From Agaribacterium haliotis (lineage in GTDB: Bacteria > Pseudomonadota > Gammaproteobacteria > Pseudomonadales > Cellvibrionaceae), in contig NZ_NKQJ01000007.1 of assembly GCF_002312815.1 (NCBI RefSeq), positions 1-64,000 on the forward strand: a stretch of 64,000 nt of DNA. Direction: 5' to 3'. The position numbers and the translations under genes were made by a program. How positions within the stretch are numbered: position 1 is the first letter of the stretch; the number at the start of each line of letters is the position of its first letter. The notes below the pieces were generated by a model that was not told the origin of the DNA, did not search any database, and saw nothing but the letters and a program-made list of their open reading frames with translations. Shown here piece by piece: positions 26,610 to 34,964 of the stretch.

Positions 26610-27722
26610 ATGAAAAACACGCTTAGCATGCCAAGCACTCCAGTAGCTCTAGTAACCCCAGTAACACAAACCACACCCACCACTTCAAACAGGCTATGGC
26701 AAGCTGTGTTGGCGGCGATAATAGCGATAATGTTAGCTTTTGTATTTACGCCCAGCAGTTACGCCGATGACCTGCGCCCGGCGGCGCTGTTTATCGATGC
26801 CGATGGTGAAAATTTAAGCCTGCAATTAAAGCGGCCTTTTATTAAGTCTCAGCTAATGCCACTGACATTAACGCTTGATCACGGCGCCTTGCCTTTGCAT
26901 GGGCCTAAGTTAGAGGGCGAATTAAGAGGAGTGTTAAGGGGCGAGCCAAGGCGAGAGTCGGGCGCGCTGATTGAAAGCTGGCAGCTACAAAGAAAAGCCG
27001 GCTTGGCAGGTTTACACCTACAACTAAGTGATATGAGCGACGCTAGTGCCGGCGTCATTGTACACGTAGCCAATAGCGACGGTATTTTGCTAAATACCGT
27101 GTTAAGCCCAGAAAAAAGCTCACTGCGCCTTGGCGATAATTTGCAAAGCTCGTGGTTAAAAACCGCCTTAGATTATCTGTGGCTCGGCATAGAGCACATT
27201 CTAATAGGCTGGGATCATCTGCTTTTTGTGTTGTGTTTGATGATGATTGCCACATCCATCAAAAAATTATTGTGGGCAATAACAGGTTTTACCCTTGCAC
27301 ACTCACTTACCTTAATTTTATCTAGCCTTGAGTGGGTGCAGCTACCGATTGCGCCGGTAGAAGCCGTTATTGCTTTGAGCATTGTATTTTTGGCAAGAGA
27401 GATTTTAGTAAATAATAAAAACAACCTGAGCTTGCGCTTCCCGGTATTGGTATCTTCGAGTTTTGGTTTATTGCACGGCTTTGGTTTTGCATCCGTATTA
27501 GCCGATATCGGCCTGCCATCTGGCGCAAAATTTACCGCCTTATTAAGCTTTAACTTAGGGGTAGAACTGGGCCAGCTAATTTTTGTTGCCGCGCTGTTGG
27601 CCTTATATGCACTGGTGAATAAATGCCTGCCTAAAGCGGCTGCACTCTGGCGCATGCCCACCGCCTATCTCTGTGGCGGTTTGGCGTGTTTCTGGACTTT
27701 GGAGAGGTTGGCTTCGTTTTAG
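26610..27722 (+). CDS. HupE/UreJ-family membrane protein with exported N-terminal domain
   Basis: A 370-residue protein. An unusually long N-terminal leader (Val/Thr/Pro-rich) and a hydrophobic segment near residues 28-47 lead to a periplasmic domain (about 50-185). The C-terminal half has about six helices with HILIGWDHLLFVLCLMMI, FTLAHSLTLIL and SFGLLHGFGFA, the His/Asp-rich signature of the HupE/UreJ group. HupE members are proposed nickel or metal permeases. Nine bases separate it from the PpiC-type gene. The pairing with DUF3604 suggests metal supply to that protein (inference). Confidence 0.85.
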   Translation: MKNTLSMPSTPVALVTPVTQTTPTTSNRLWQAVLAAIIAIMLAFVFTPSSYADDLRPAALFIDADGENLSLQLKRPFIKSQLMPLTLTLDHGALPLHGPKLEGELRGVLRGEPRRESGALIESWQLQRKAGLAGLHLQLSDMSDASAGVIVHVANSDGILLNTVLSPEKSSLRLGDNLQSSWLKTALDYLWLGIEHILIGWDHLLFVLCLMMIATSIKKLLWAITGFTLAHSLTLILSSLEWVQLPIAPVEAVIALSIVFLAREILVNNKNNLSLRFPVLVSSSFGLLHGFGFASVLADIGLPSGAKFTALLSFNLGVELGQLIFVAALLALYALVNKCLPKAAALWRMPTAYLCGGLACFWTLERLASF

Positions 27723-27771
27723 GCTTAAGCAAGCAGCAAAAAACGTTAAGCTTAGAGCATTTAAATACAAA

Positions 27772-28212
27772 CTAATCACCCGCTTCTACTTCCTTTCTCA
27801 GTGCTTCATGGCCCTTAAAAGCGTAGATCGCTGCGATAATGTAAATTGGGTACACCAAAAAAAAGATTTCAATCGACGGCGGCGACATGATCGAATACCA
27901 AACTTCATCCGCTAATGCTGCGATAACATAGATGCGCCAAAATAGAGTGGGGCCTAGTTTTATTCCAAATGCCAGCAAAATCGCGCAGAAATATAGTGGC
28001 AAAGTAGTTGAAAATGTTAATAGATCTGATAGCTGAGCGTGGCCCGTACGTACGGCGACAAGCGTGTCTATCCATCGAATTGTATACAGCGGAAGTTTCG
28101 GAATCAGATAAATAAGAACGGCTAGTAGGGCGATTATCCGTAGTTTTTTTGTGGTGCCTTTTTGACGCTCTTCTAGTTCAGATTTTGGTGGGGTATAAAT
28201 CGAATCGGTCAT
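27772..28212 (-). CDS. Small membrane protein of unknown function
   Basis: A 146-residue protein with an N-terminal soluble tail (SIYTPPKSELEERQKG) and four hydrophobic segments (about 27-47, 62-84, 93-108 and 113-131). No family is recognised; the PPKSEL-like tail followed by helices is common in small DUF-type inner-membrane proteins. The ATG at 28212 was chosen over one seven codons upstream because it gives the more usual N-terminus. It marks the left border of a lower-GC accessory segment. Confidence 0.65.
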   Translation of the reverse strand: MTDSIYTPPKSELEERQKGTTKKLRIIALLAVLIYLIPKLPLYTIRWIDTLVAVRTGHAQLSDLLTFSTTLPLYFCAILLAFGIKLGPTLFWRIYVIAALADEVWYSIMSPPSIEIFFLVYPIYIIAAIYAFKGHEALRKEVEAGD

Positions 28213-28304
28213 AGTTAAACGTTCAGCTTGCACACACTATGGCTAGTATTACTTAGCAGTCCTGTTCGAATCCTGATGGATTTTGAGCTTGGTTATCAAT
28301 TGTA

Positions 28305-28328
28305 GTCTTGAACTGTATCACTAATCTC
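28305..28328 (+). repeat. 24-bp direct repeat, left copy
   Basis: GTCTTGAACTGTATCACT-A-ATCTC also occurs at 31481-31504 with one base changed. The two copies lie 3.2 kb apart and bracket most of the accessory island. Confidence 0.75.
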
Positions 28329-28424
28329 ATGCCATTAACTATTTACAATGGATTTATTGGCTTTTTGGTGATTGATAAGTGCTCACTAGAGTTCTCGGTG
28401 TATTTATAGATAAAGGACTATATC

Positions 28425-28502
28425 CGTGACAGAACAGACGGTAGATGTATACGAACTGCAGCCTCAGGAGCTAAAACGTCACCAGGCTTTTAAGGCAAAC
28501 TA
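28425..28502 (+). pseudogene. 25-codon open remnant before the Imm11-like gene
   Basis: A GTG-started frame encodes 25 residues (beginning TEQTVDVYEL) and ends at TAG 75 bases before the next gene. Codon use looks protein-like and it may be the decayed tail of a lost upstream gene, such as a toxin C-terminus. This is tentative; no family can be assigned to so short a piece. Confidence 0.25.
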
Positions 28503-28577
28503 GATCAGAACAGCAATGCAGGGCAGCACTTGAATCCATTGCTACACGCCTACAGAACGGTGAGTTTGAGTACTAAG

Positions 28578-29147
28578 ATGAAGATCTATACGGTAAACCC
28601 TGACCCAGATTACAAGCTAATGTTTCCAGAAGATAAGGTTTATGACTCTGAGCATTGGTGCTTTCAAGGTGATGAACTGGCAGGAAGGCTGCCTCTACAT
28701 TTCAGCGCTTACTTTCAAGATGATGACAAGCTTGCAACACCCGATATAGCTTGGTTGGGAATGAATACTTTTGCCTTCAGAGATGATGTCGCTTCAGCGT
28801 TACAACACATTCTAGAAGAGTTTGGAGAGTTATTGCCGTTTAAGGTTGGCGAGCAACAATGGTACTGTTTTAACGTTCTAAACAAACTTGTAGATGCTCT
28901 AGATGTTAAGGAAAGCCAATATGAAGTTGATAACGGCGAAATGCGTTTTGGCTTAACTAAAGCGGTTTTCAAGGCTAATAAAATTCCGAACGCTTCGGTT
29001 GTATTTAAAATTGAAGAAGACAACTACACCAATATCTTTTGTACTGACCTTCGTGATAGCGATGAAAATATTATGAGCAACCTCTTTTGTGCTATTGCTG
29101 CTGGTGAGTATACGGGGGTGGTATTTGAAGAGGTGGTTGTAGTTTAA
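28578..29147 (+). CDS. Imm11-like (DUF1629) immunity protein
   Basis: A 189-residue soluble acidic protein. The segment DIAWLGMNTFAFRDDVASAL, then LEEFGELLPFKVGEQQWYCFNVLNKLVDALDV, follows the DUF1629/Imm11 pattern, a family found as immunity proteins of polymorphic toxins. No toxin gene is visible upstream, only a short remnant, so this may be an orphan immunity gene kept against toxins of kin strains. The ATG at 28578 gives MKIYTVNPD, the usual start of such proteins; an upstream in-frame ATG at 28530 is less likely. The call is from pattern recognition and is moderate in strength. Confidence 0.6.
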   Translation: MKIYTVNPDPDYKLMFPEDKVYDSEHWCFQGDELAGRLPLHFSAYFQDDDKLATPDIAWLGMNTFAFRDDVASALQHILEEFGELLPFKVGEQQWYCFNVLNKLVDALDVKESQYEVDNGEMRFGLTKAVFKANKIPNASVVFKIEEDNYTNIFCTDLRDSDENIMSNLFCAIAAGEYTGVVFEEVVVV

Positions 29148-29224
29148 AAGTTATAAATTGTAGTAGCTCAGACTTACAATGGGTCAGCTTTGAAGCTCTA
29201 CAAATCAGATATTATTTTAATTTA

Positions 29225-29248
29225 CTCTGTAAATTATTCTGTGTAATT
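29225..29248 (+). repeat. IS-end-like repeat, left copy
   Basis: CTCTGTAAATTATTCTGTGT resembles the copy at 31427-31450, CCCTGTAAATGATTCTGTGT. Both look like the outer ends of IS256-type elements, as far as I can recall that pattern. No transposase is present. Confidence 0.5.
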
Positions 29249-29329
29249 CTCAGCTTAAAGATAGTCTAGCAGGCGATCTACGGGCCCGATCACAAATCAA
29301 TTCAAGGTCTTTTTTTGTTTTTTAATTAT

Positions 29330-29366
29330 GGTGCAGGTCGGGTTGCCTGAGTATTTAAAAATTTTA
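29330..29366 (+). repeat. Repeated ~35-bp segment after the SseB-like gene
   Basis: GGTGCAGGTCGGGTTGCCTGA followed by GTATTTAAAAATTTT resembles 30003-30036, where GGTGCAGCTTGCCTGA is followed by ATATCTAGAAATTTT. The two copies flank the SseB-like gene on both sides, as if the gene had been brought in by, or duplicated with, a repeated border. Confidence 0.5.
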
Positions 29367-29909
29367 AGGCTGCGGCTCTGCATGATGTGCTAAGTATTTC
29401 AGCATCGGCCGCTCAAGTGGCAGCGCATTGAATGCCGGGTTTATTACAATGCCGTCATAAGTCTCGCCTTGAAGCGCAAATGCCCACGCTTGTTTACTGG
29501 GAAGTACCCACCCAGATACCTTTTTATCCGTATAAGCGGCTAGGGCTTTCCAGTCTGTGAAAAGAACAAGGAAGTGTTTACCTTCACTGCGCGACGATAA
29601 AACGCCAAAGCTACTGCCTTTTTCGATTGTGCTCTCGTTGTTTTTTCCATCTGAGATTTCTAGTTCGTCAGGAAATATCGCTGCAAGAAAATCGGCCTGT
29701 TGCAACTGTAAAAGAAGTGCATCTTTTGCTTCGTCAGAACCGTCTCTGGCCACACGCTCCATCGCTGCAAGTAGGGATGGGTTTTCAATAGGCTTATCTA
29801 AACTGGGTTTTGAGTTGCTTTCGGTTTTGCTGCTGGCCGCTTTGAAGCGAAGTGCTGTGCTTAAGCGTGATTTTATTTTGTTTAGCATGGTTGTCGAATT
29901 TATTGTCAT
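29364..29909 (-). CDS. SseB-like protein
   Basis: A 181-residue protein whose middle and C-terminal part (about 45-175) fits the SseB N-terminal domain family: NPSLLAAMERVARDGSDEAKDALLLQLQQADFLAAIF, then LVLFTDWKALAAYTDKK and GIVINPAFNALPLERPML. SseB was named from a secretion-system protein, but in environmental bacteria the domain often occurs beside polymorphic toxin or immunity genes and its role is unknown. An alternative start lies seven codons inside. The N-terminal 40 residues are Lys/Ser-rich and probably disordered. No secretion apparatus is encoded here. Confidence 0.7.
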   Translation of the reverse strand: MTINSTTMLNKIKSRLSTALRFKAASSKTESNSKPSLDKPIENPSLLAAMERVARDGSDEAKDALLLQLQQADFLAAIFPDELEISDGKNNESTIEKGSSFGVLSSRSEGKHFLVLFTDWKALAAYTDKKVSGWVLPSKQAWAFALQGETYDGIVINPAFNALPLERPMLKYLAHHAEPQP

Positions 29910-30002
29910 CTTAGTGGAAGAAAGGCAGTTGTTGGGTGTGTCTTGTGTTTTGGTATCGGCTTGTTTTTTCTGGTATGAACTTTTACATTCAATCGGAACT
30001 TG

Positions 30003-30036
30003 AGGTGCAGCTTGCCTGAATATCTAGAAATTTTGA
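30003..30036 (+). repeat. Second copy of the ~35-bp border segment
   Basis: Partner of 29330-29366 on the other side of the SseB-like gene, with the same orientation and about 80 percent identity by eye. Confidence 0.5.
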
Positions 30037-30073
30037 TAGTAGGCAAGCCGCCGCAAAATTCTCACCTTATGCT

Positions 30074-30388
30074 TTAACCAAATACAGATATGTTGACGGT
30101 GCAGCTTTCGCCTTGGTTTGATACAACTTGAACCTGTGTGTATTGGCTTACGTCAGGGCCTTTCTTTTCGAAAGAAAAGTGACGAGGAGTGCCTTTCATA
30201 GGGCCTGGGTTGGGCGTTATGGTTAACTTCAGTAACAATATACTTGGGTTAATACCAGGGGCATCCGCTTCTTCGATTGTGACTTCAGTTTCAGTGGTGT
30301 AAACCATAACTGAACCATGAACATACAAGCCATTGGGCTGTTCTTTCAAATTTACGTTTGCGTTTAAAGCTAAATTACATTCACTCAT
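30074..30388 (-). CDS. Small beta-rich protein of unknown function
   Basis: A 104-residue cytoplasmic protein with no signal peptide. Alternating hydrophobic residues (GLYVHGSVMVYTTETEVTI, then LLLKLTITPNP and YTQVQVVS) suggest an all-beta fold. I do not recognise a family. It follows the I78-like gene by 12 bases, and its AAGGA site overlaps that gene's stop, so the two form an operon, with the Cap15-like gene a little further upstream on the same strand. Confidence 0.6.
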   Translation of the reverse strand: MSECNLALNANVNLKEQPNGLYVHGSVMVYTTETEVTIEEADAPGINPSILLLKLTITPNPGPMKGTPRHFSFEKKGPDVSQYTQVQVVSNQGESCTVNISVFG

Positions 30389-30400
30389 TGTAAAATCCTT

Positions 30401-30559
30401 TTATCCAATCCATATTTTTACGATTTTTCCCGATTCCGACAATTCGATATTGACGCGATCAGGTATAAAGTCTTCGGTTAGCCTGTCTCCTGTTGTATAA
30501 ACTCTAGAGGGTTTGCCGATCAGGGTTGATATGGCTTTGTCGTTTACTTCATTGCTCAT
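30401..30559 (-). CDS. I78-family peptidase inhibitor-like small protein
   Basis: A 52-residue product that is easily missed because of its size. The order IGKPSRVYTTGDRLTEDFIPDRVNIELSESGKI, read in pieces, matches the I78 inhibitor pattern: a conserved IGxP start, a Gly-Asp turn, then the (M/E)DF-xPDRVNIELxxxGKIxxI core. Known members are exported serine-protease inhibitors. This one has no signal peptide and lacks the usual Cys pair, so it would act in the cytoplasm. AGGAAAG precedes the ATG. It is co-directional with, and between, the Cap15-like gene and the 104-residue gene. Confidence 0.65.
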   Translation of the reverse strand: MSNEVNDKAISTLIGKPSRVYTTGDRLTEDFIPDRVNIELSESGKIVKIWIG

Positions 30560-30724
30560 GCTACTTTCCTTAGTTGTGGTGGAATGCTAGCGCCGCGAAC
30601 AGCAGCTGATAAAGATGAGGGATTCGGGTGATGGTTTGGTCGATTGTCAAAAAAACAAAGTTCTGGTGATAAGTAAATTGTTCCTGAAGTTAGTCGATGA
30701 GATGGCTGTGGCTTGAAGCCAATG

Positions 30725-31366
30725 CTAAATGATTGTTTTGGCAATTTCGTAGGCCTCATGTGAATCAAGTAGCTCATCTGCTATACGTTTTTCTCTATTC
30801 TCGGTTTTTACGCCGTCTGTTATATCTGCGGAGTAACCTTTGATGAAGGTAGGTGGTAGGTTCGGGGCTTTGCGTTCGAAGCTAAAGACACCAATGCCCT
30901 GAAAAGTCGAATAATCTATGTGTGAATCACATGTGTATGTATATGTGAGTATGCCGTCGGAAGCATTGATCGAAGTTGCGACTGATGTCCATTGGGCATA
31001 TGTTGTGCCATCTGTATTGAATGCTTCGCCTCGAATAGTTAATGAAGAGATGGTTTGCTCAAAATACTCTACAGTGATCTTCTCTTCTCCTTGCGTGTTT
31101 ACGAACTTTCCTGCCCAAGTGCCAGCCAAATAACTTGGCCCTAATAAATGCCTCTTTAACCATGGCCATTTTCGGGCGAAGCTATTTAATGTCTTTGCAA
31201 ATAGCCCATATAAACCAAATGCAGATAAAAGGCTTGCTAGAGGCATGAGGTAGGTTTTAGTGCTTTCATGGCTAATAATAACTGGCATCAGCTTAGAGAT
31301 AATAAAGTACATGAAAAACACTGTTAATGTTGTTATATATGAGTGAAATTTATGTTCTGGTATCAT
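30725..31366 (-). CDS. Two-TM plus beta-barrel protein resembling Cap15 / S-2TM-beta effectors
   Basis: A 213-residue membrane protein. Two N-terminal hydrophobic segments (about 9-29 and 37-58) are followed by a short basic linker (KWPWLKRH) and a beta-rich domain from about residue 78: LAGTWAGKF, TVEYFEQTISSLTIRGE, GILTYTYTC, FQGIGVFSFER and FIKGYSADITDGVK. This order fits the SMODS-associated 2TM beta-strand effector (Cap15) family, in which the barrel binds a cyclic nucleotide and the helices disrupt the membrane in CBASS antiphage defence. No cyclase (CD-NTase) gene is present here, so it is an orphan or belongs to another arrangement. The assignment is by fold pattern only. Confidence 0.5.
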   Translation of the reverse strand: MIPEHKFHSYITTLTVFFMYFIISKLMPVIISHESTKTYLMPLASLLSAFGLYGLFAKTLNSFARKWPWLKRHLLGPSYLAGTWAGKFVNTQGEEKITVEYFEQTISSLTIRGEAFNTDGTTYAQWTSVATSINASDGILTYTYTCDSHIDYSTFQGIGVFSFERKAPNLPPTFIKGYSADITDGVKTENREKRIADELLDSHEAYEIAKTII

Positions 31367-31426
31367 CGATAGTGTTGAATTAAGCGTTAATTAATTGTAA
31401 TGATTTTTATCTTGGGTATTAATCGA

Positions 31427-31450
31427 CCCTGTAAATGATTCTGTGTGACT
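31427..31450 (+). repeat. IS-end-like repeat, right copy
   Basis: Second copy of the 29225-29248 element, in the same orientation, 54 bases left of the second GTCTTGAACTG repeat. Confidence 0.5.
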
Positions 31451-31480
31451 GATTGGGTTTAAATTAATAGACCAGTCATG

Positions 31481-31504
31481 GTCTTGAACTGTATCACTAG
31501 TCTC
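31481..31504 (+). repeat. 24-bp direct repeat, right copy
   Basis: GTCTTGAACTGTATCACT-AGTCTC, 23 of 24 bases identical to 28305-28328. Confidence 0.75.
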
Positions 31505-31560
31505 TACGGTCAACTATCTCAAGCTCTGTCAAGTAAGCCGTTCCCGAAACTATCCAACTG

Positions 31561-32439
31561 TTAGTTTCCGTAGTTCCTAATAATCGAATCTAAGTTCGAC
31601 CTTCCTATTTCTGCTCGCATGTTATAGCGATCTTTTAAGCTAAAGATTAGTTTACTAAACCATTCCGGTGCTTCAGGGCACACTCGAACATCGTCAATAA
31701 AACTATTCCCGACAAGTTTAATAGCTGTGCCAAATGGGCTGTTCGTTCGCTCTTTCATTGGGTCTTGGTTGCTAGGGTAAACAATAATGCGCGCTTCATT
31801 CTCATATTTATATGCCAAATGCTTGTGGAAAAATGTATTTAGGCGATGAGAAGTTTGAAAATAGTGATTTTCATAGTCTATATAATCAACCCTAACAACA
31901 GTAACTGCTATATCATCAGGAATATTTAATGCGTCTAGCATTTTCCCAAAAGTTGTAGTAATGCAAATGGATTGTTGACTTTTTCCGTATATTTTCCACA
32001 TCGCCATATTGTCCCGTGAGCTTTCTGGAAGATGCCAGCAACTCACATCAAGCCAATTCTTTTGGGCTCGAAGAATATCTCTATAGGTTCGCTCTTTGTT
32101 TGTCCCAATGTTGCCAAAAACTGTCTTTATGTTTTGGTTTTTTTTATCCTTATCATGTTTTTCAGATCTTTTCTGGGCAGCTTCAATAACGTCTGGTGGG
32201 TTTAGGTTTTTGCCGAATGAAGAGACAAGAGAGTTGTTTACGAGGTTGCTCAGTTCTGAAGCTCCACCACTTGAGAAAAATTCATTAAGAGGAGTGCTTG
32301 CCCCCTCCAGCTTGTCTTCAAAATGATTCATGTTGCAGAAAAATAATTGCTGGTTCTCAAGAATATCCATGTACTTACTGAGGTCCATGTATCTCTGAAT
32401 CTGTGTTTTTCGCGTCAAACCACCAACATACTCGATCAT
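31561..32439 (-). CDS. DUF2971 family protein
   Basis: A 292-residue soluble protein of the DUF2971 family. The N-terminus, IQRYMDLSKYMDILENQQLFFCNMNHFEDKLEG (read in pieces), is the characteristic block that describes a short helix and an LxFxxxxxFxDxxEG motif. VSCWHLPESSRDNMAMWKIYGK and the later AYKYENEARII complete it. The family is unsolved, but it often sits in defence or other accessory regions. It is the last gene before the agar-related region, has low GC compared with that region, and is preceded by a 551-base gap. Confidence 0.8.
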   Translation of the reverse strand: MIEYVGGLTRKTQIQRYMDLSKYMDILENQQLFFCNMNHFEDKLEGASTPLNEFFSSGGASELSNLVNNSLVSSFGKNLNPPDVIEAAQKRSEKHDKDKKNQNIKTVFGNIGTNKERTYRDILRAQKNWLDVSCWHLPESSRDNMAMWKIYGKSQQSICITTTFGKMLDALNIPDDIAVTVVRVDYIDYENHYFQTSHRLNTFFHKHLAYKYENEARIIVYPSNQDPMKERTNSPFGTAIKLVGNSFIDDVRVCPEAPEWFSKLIFSLKDRYNMRAEIGRSNLDSIIRNYGN

Positions 32440-32990
32440 ACTTATCTCAAGATGATAACCGTGAATAAATAGAAGTGTTTTTTCTTTAACTTCCCAACTC
32501 TACCTCCAGCACCTAAAAAAATCCATAAGCATCAGCAGCTTAGCGCTTTTTTTGATTTGCTTATGTATGCATAATTTATTTTTACGCTACCGATTTATCG
32601 GCTTGATAAAACCGAATATTTATTACTTAGCTTTGTATATTTAGGCCGGTATTAACGATTTGTGTTTTTCTACGCGATTTTTGTGTAGCCGGTGCAAGGT
32701 GATTTGCCTTTGCTTTATCGCCGCTTTGCTAAGCAGTTTTAAGGCCATTCTGGGCGCCGCGCTGTATACATTGAGCTGTAATTACGATTTGGTCACAGTG
32801 CGAAATGTTTGTTTCCAAGAGCTTAATTTTCATGGCGGGGTGAGGAAAAAGACGTCAGAAAGTTTGCTATATCAACACCTAGTGTTATCAGAATTGTGCA
32901 TAATGCTTCGGTCGCAAATATAACGAGCAGTATTGCGATGCGCCCGCTAGTTTGGGGGCTTAAGAAGGACACAACCATTGAAGGTGAAGT
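32440..32990. other. Intergenic region upstream of the GH16 agarase
   Basis: This 551-base region changes from AT-rich on the left to the local GC level on the right. It must contain the GH16 promoter. AACAC-CTA-GTGTT (32875-32887) is a short inverted repeat that could be an operator. A Cys-rich open frame at 32660-32923 has no ribosome-binding site or family and is not called. Confidence 0.4.
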
Positions 32991-34964
32991 ATGAAACGAA
33001 TTTTTTTGGGATCACTGGCAGCGTGGTCTGCGTTTGCCGTTGCTGCAGATTGGGATACATTTCACGAGGTGCCGGCTGACCCCGGTGAGGGTTATAGCTG
33101 GCAGCTGCACCCTATGTCGGATGACTTTAATTACGAAGCGCCGGCCGTGGGCAAGAGCGATCTGTTTTATCAGCGCTGGGATGAAGGTTTTATCAACGGT
33201 TGGTTGGGGCCCGGGCCAACGGAGTATTACGCGCCAAATTCCAGTGTAACCGGCGGCATGTTGCGCATTGAAGCGACACGCAAGCCCGGCACGACTGATC
33301 GTTACCACGCCGGTATTATTCACTCGCAGCAGAGTTTTCAATTTCCGGTTTATCTTGAAGCGCGTATCAAAGGCATGAATATGAATTTGACCAATGGCTT
33401 TTGGCTGTTGAGCGCAGATTCAACTCAGGAAATTGATATCGCCGAACTTTACGGCAGCGATGATCCAAACGAAGTTTGGTTTGATGAGCGTGTGCATATC
33501 AGCCACCACGTATTTATTCGCGAGCCGTTTCAGGATTATCAGCCGCTCGATTTTGGCAGCTGGCATGCCGATGAAGCCGGCACGCGTTGGCGCGAGGATT
33601 ATCACACCTACGGTATTTACTGGCGCGACCCGTGGACCCTGGAATACTACATCGACGGCGAGCACGTGCGCACTGTGCACGGTGTCGATATTATCGACCC
33701 GGTTGGTTATACCGGTGGCCAGGGTTTGAATCAGCCTATGGAGCTGATGATTAATGTTGAATATCAGGAGTGGCGCGAAGAGCAGGGCACAGTGCCGCCA
33801 ACCGATGAACAGCTGCAAGACCCCGAGCGCAACCGCTATCACGTTGATTGGTTCCGCGCCTACAAACCTGTTGATGCCAATGGTTTGGGGCCGTATTACG
33901 CGGTGACCACAGAGATGGGCGATTTTCTGCAAACCGGCAAAAACGGTGAAGCCATTGAAGGCGACAGTGTTGTTGGTTTTAACCCGGCTTACGGCAATAT
34001 CAACTTTAATACCGTTGGCGATTACGCCGATTACCAAGTTGTGATTGAGCGCGACGGTTTTTATCGTTTTGATATCACCACCGCCACCACGGTAAGCGAA
34101 GGCACAGGCGCAGATATCAGCATCGACGGCCAGTTTGTTGGCAATGTTGAGGTTGCAGCGACCGATGGCTGGGAAAGTTATCAGGTATTCAGCATGGACG
34201 AGCTGATAGAGCTTAGCGCTGGTAGCTACACCGTGCGTGTTGAAAGTGCCGGCAGCGCTGCCTGGCAGTGGAACGGCAACGACTTTACGTTTGTTAGGGT
34301 TGACCCGAATGCAATACCGAGTCCGAGCCCATCACCAATTGTTAGTCCGTCACCTGAAGTGAGCCCATCACCAAGTGTTAGCCCATCGCCGAGTCCTTCT
34401 CCGGAAGTAAGCCCGTCGCCAAGCCCAAGCCCGTCACCGAGCCCAAGCCCATCGCCGAGCCCAAGCCCATCGCCGAGCCCAAGCCCGTCACCGAGCCCAA
34501 GCCCGTCACCGAGCCCAAGCCCGTCACCGAGCCCAAGCCCATCGCCAAGCCCGGCACCGGGTGCACCTGTGCTGGTTGAAGGTGAAGACTTTTTTGCAAC
34601 CGGCGGTACGCAAGATGGTTTTACCACGCGTTCGTGGTGGGGCGGCACCATTACCTTTGCCGATCATATCCTTACCGGCGGTTGGGCCGACTACAGCGTA
34701 GATATTCCGGCGGATGGTCAATACAGCCTGAAATTTACCGCGTCGAGCAACGAGCAGAGCGATTCAAACGCCAAGGTTTATATTGATGGTGTGGCGGTTG
34801 CCGAAGTACCGATTTACGCAAACAACCTGAATGTGTTTGTCGACTTCCCAATTGTTTCCGGCTTGAACTTAAGCGCCGGCGAGCACACCGTGCGTATCGA
34901 AGCTACAGGCTCAAATTTAAAGTGGCACTTTTTCTTAGATAGCTTCACCTTTACCGCGCAATAA
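32991..34964 (+). CDS. GH16 beta-agarase with two CBM6-type modules
   Basis: A 657-residue secreted endo-agarase. A Sec signal (cleavage near residue 19, after AVA) precedes a GH16 domain (about 20-290) with the catalytic motif EIDIAE: Glu147 nucleophile, Asp149 and Glu152 acid/base, placed as in agarases. [10 protein letters not shown] closes the domain. Two beta-sandwich modules of the CBM6 type follow (about 300-435 and 525-657), with [15 protein letters not shown] and [13 protein letters not shown] among their strands. Between them is a pure Pro-Ser linker of about 70 residues. Family GH16 agarases cut internal beta-1,4 bonds, releasing neoagaro-oligosaccharides, and CBM6 modules bind agarose chain ends. 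Its stop codon lies inside the first unit of the tandem hairpin repeats. GAAGG precedes the ATG. Confidence 0.92.
   Translation: MKRIFLGSLAAWSAFAVAADWDTFHEVPADPGEGYSWQLHPMSDDFNYEAPAVGKSDLFYQRWDEGFINGWLGPGPTEYYAPNSSVTGGMLRIEATRKPGTTDRYHAGIIHSQQSFQFPVYLEARIKGMNMNLTNGFWLLSADSTQEIDIAELYGSDDPNEVWFDERVHISHHVFIREPFQDYQPLDFGSWHADEAGTRWREDYHTYGIYWRDPWTLEYYIDGEHVRTVHGVDIIDPVGYTGGQGLNQPMELMINVEYQEWREEQGTVPPTDEQLQDPERNRYHVDWFRAYKPVDANGLGPYYAVTTEMGDFLQTGKNGEAIEGDSVVGFNPAYGNINFNTVGDYADYQVVIERDGFYRFDITTATTVSEGTGADISIDGQFVGNVEVAATDGWESYQVFSMDELIELSAGSYTVRVESAGSAAWQWNGNDFTFVRVDPNAIPSPSPSPIVSPSPEVSPSPSVSPSPSPSPEVSPSPSPSPSPSPSPSPSPSPSPSPSPSPSPSPSPSPSPSPSPSPSPSPAPGAPVLVEGEDFFATGGTQDGFTTRSWWGGTITFADHILTGGWADYSVDIPADGQYSLKFTASSNEQSDSNAKVYIDGVAVAEVPIYANNLNVFVDFPIVSGLNLSAGEHTVRIEATGSNLKWHFFLDSFTFTAQ
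34318..34560 (+). repeat. Coding tandem repeat for the Pro-Ser linker
   Basis: Units such as AGCCCAAGCCCGTCACCG repeat with an 18-bp period inside the GH16 gene and encode Pro-Ser dipeptides. Long Pro-Ser linkers between catalytic and binding modules are typical of Cellvibrionaceae hydrolases. Copy number should vary between strains by slippage. Confidence 0.9.

Noticed and set aside
28250-28285. Sequence GTTCGAATC resembling a tRNA T-arm
   Set aside because: The bases around the loop do not form the five-base-pair T-stem, and no acceptor or anticodon arms can be built.
32660-32923. 87-residue Cys-rich open frame before the GH16 gene
   Set aside because: No ribosome-binding site or similarity; lies in a region expected to be promoter DNA.
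34226-34651. Minus-strand open frame with a repeated Gly-Asp-Gly-Leu pattern
   Set aside because: It is the antisense image of the Pro-Ser linker in the GH16 gene; no start site or family support.
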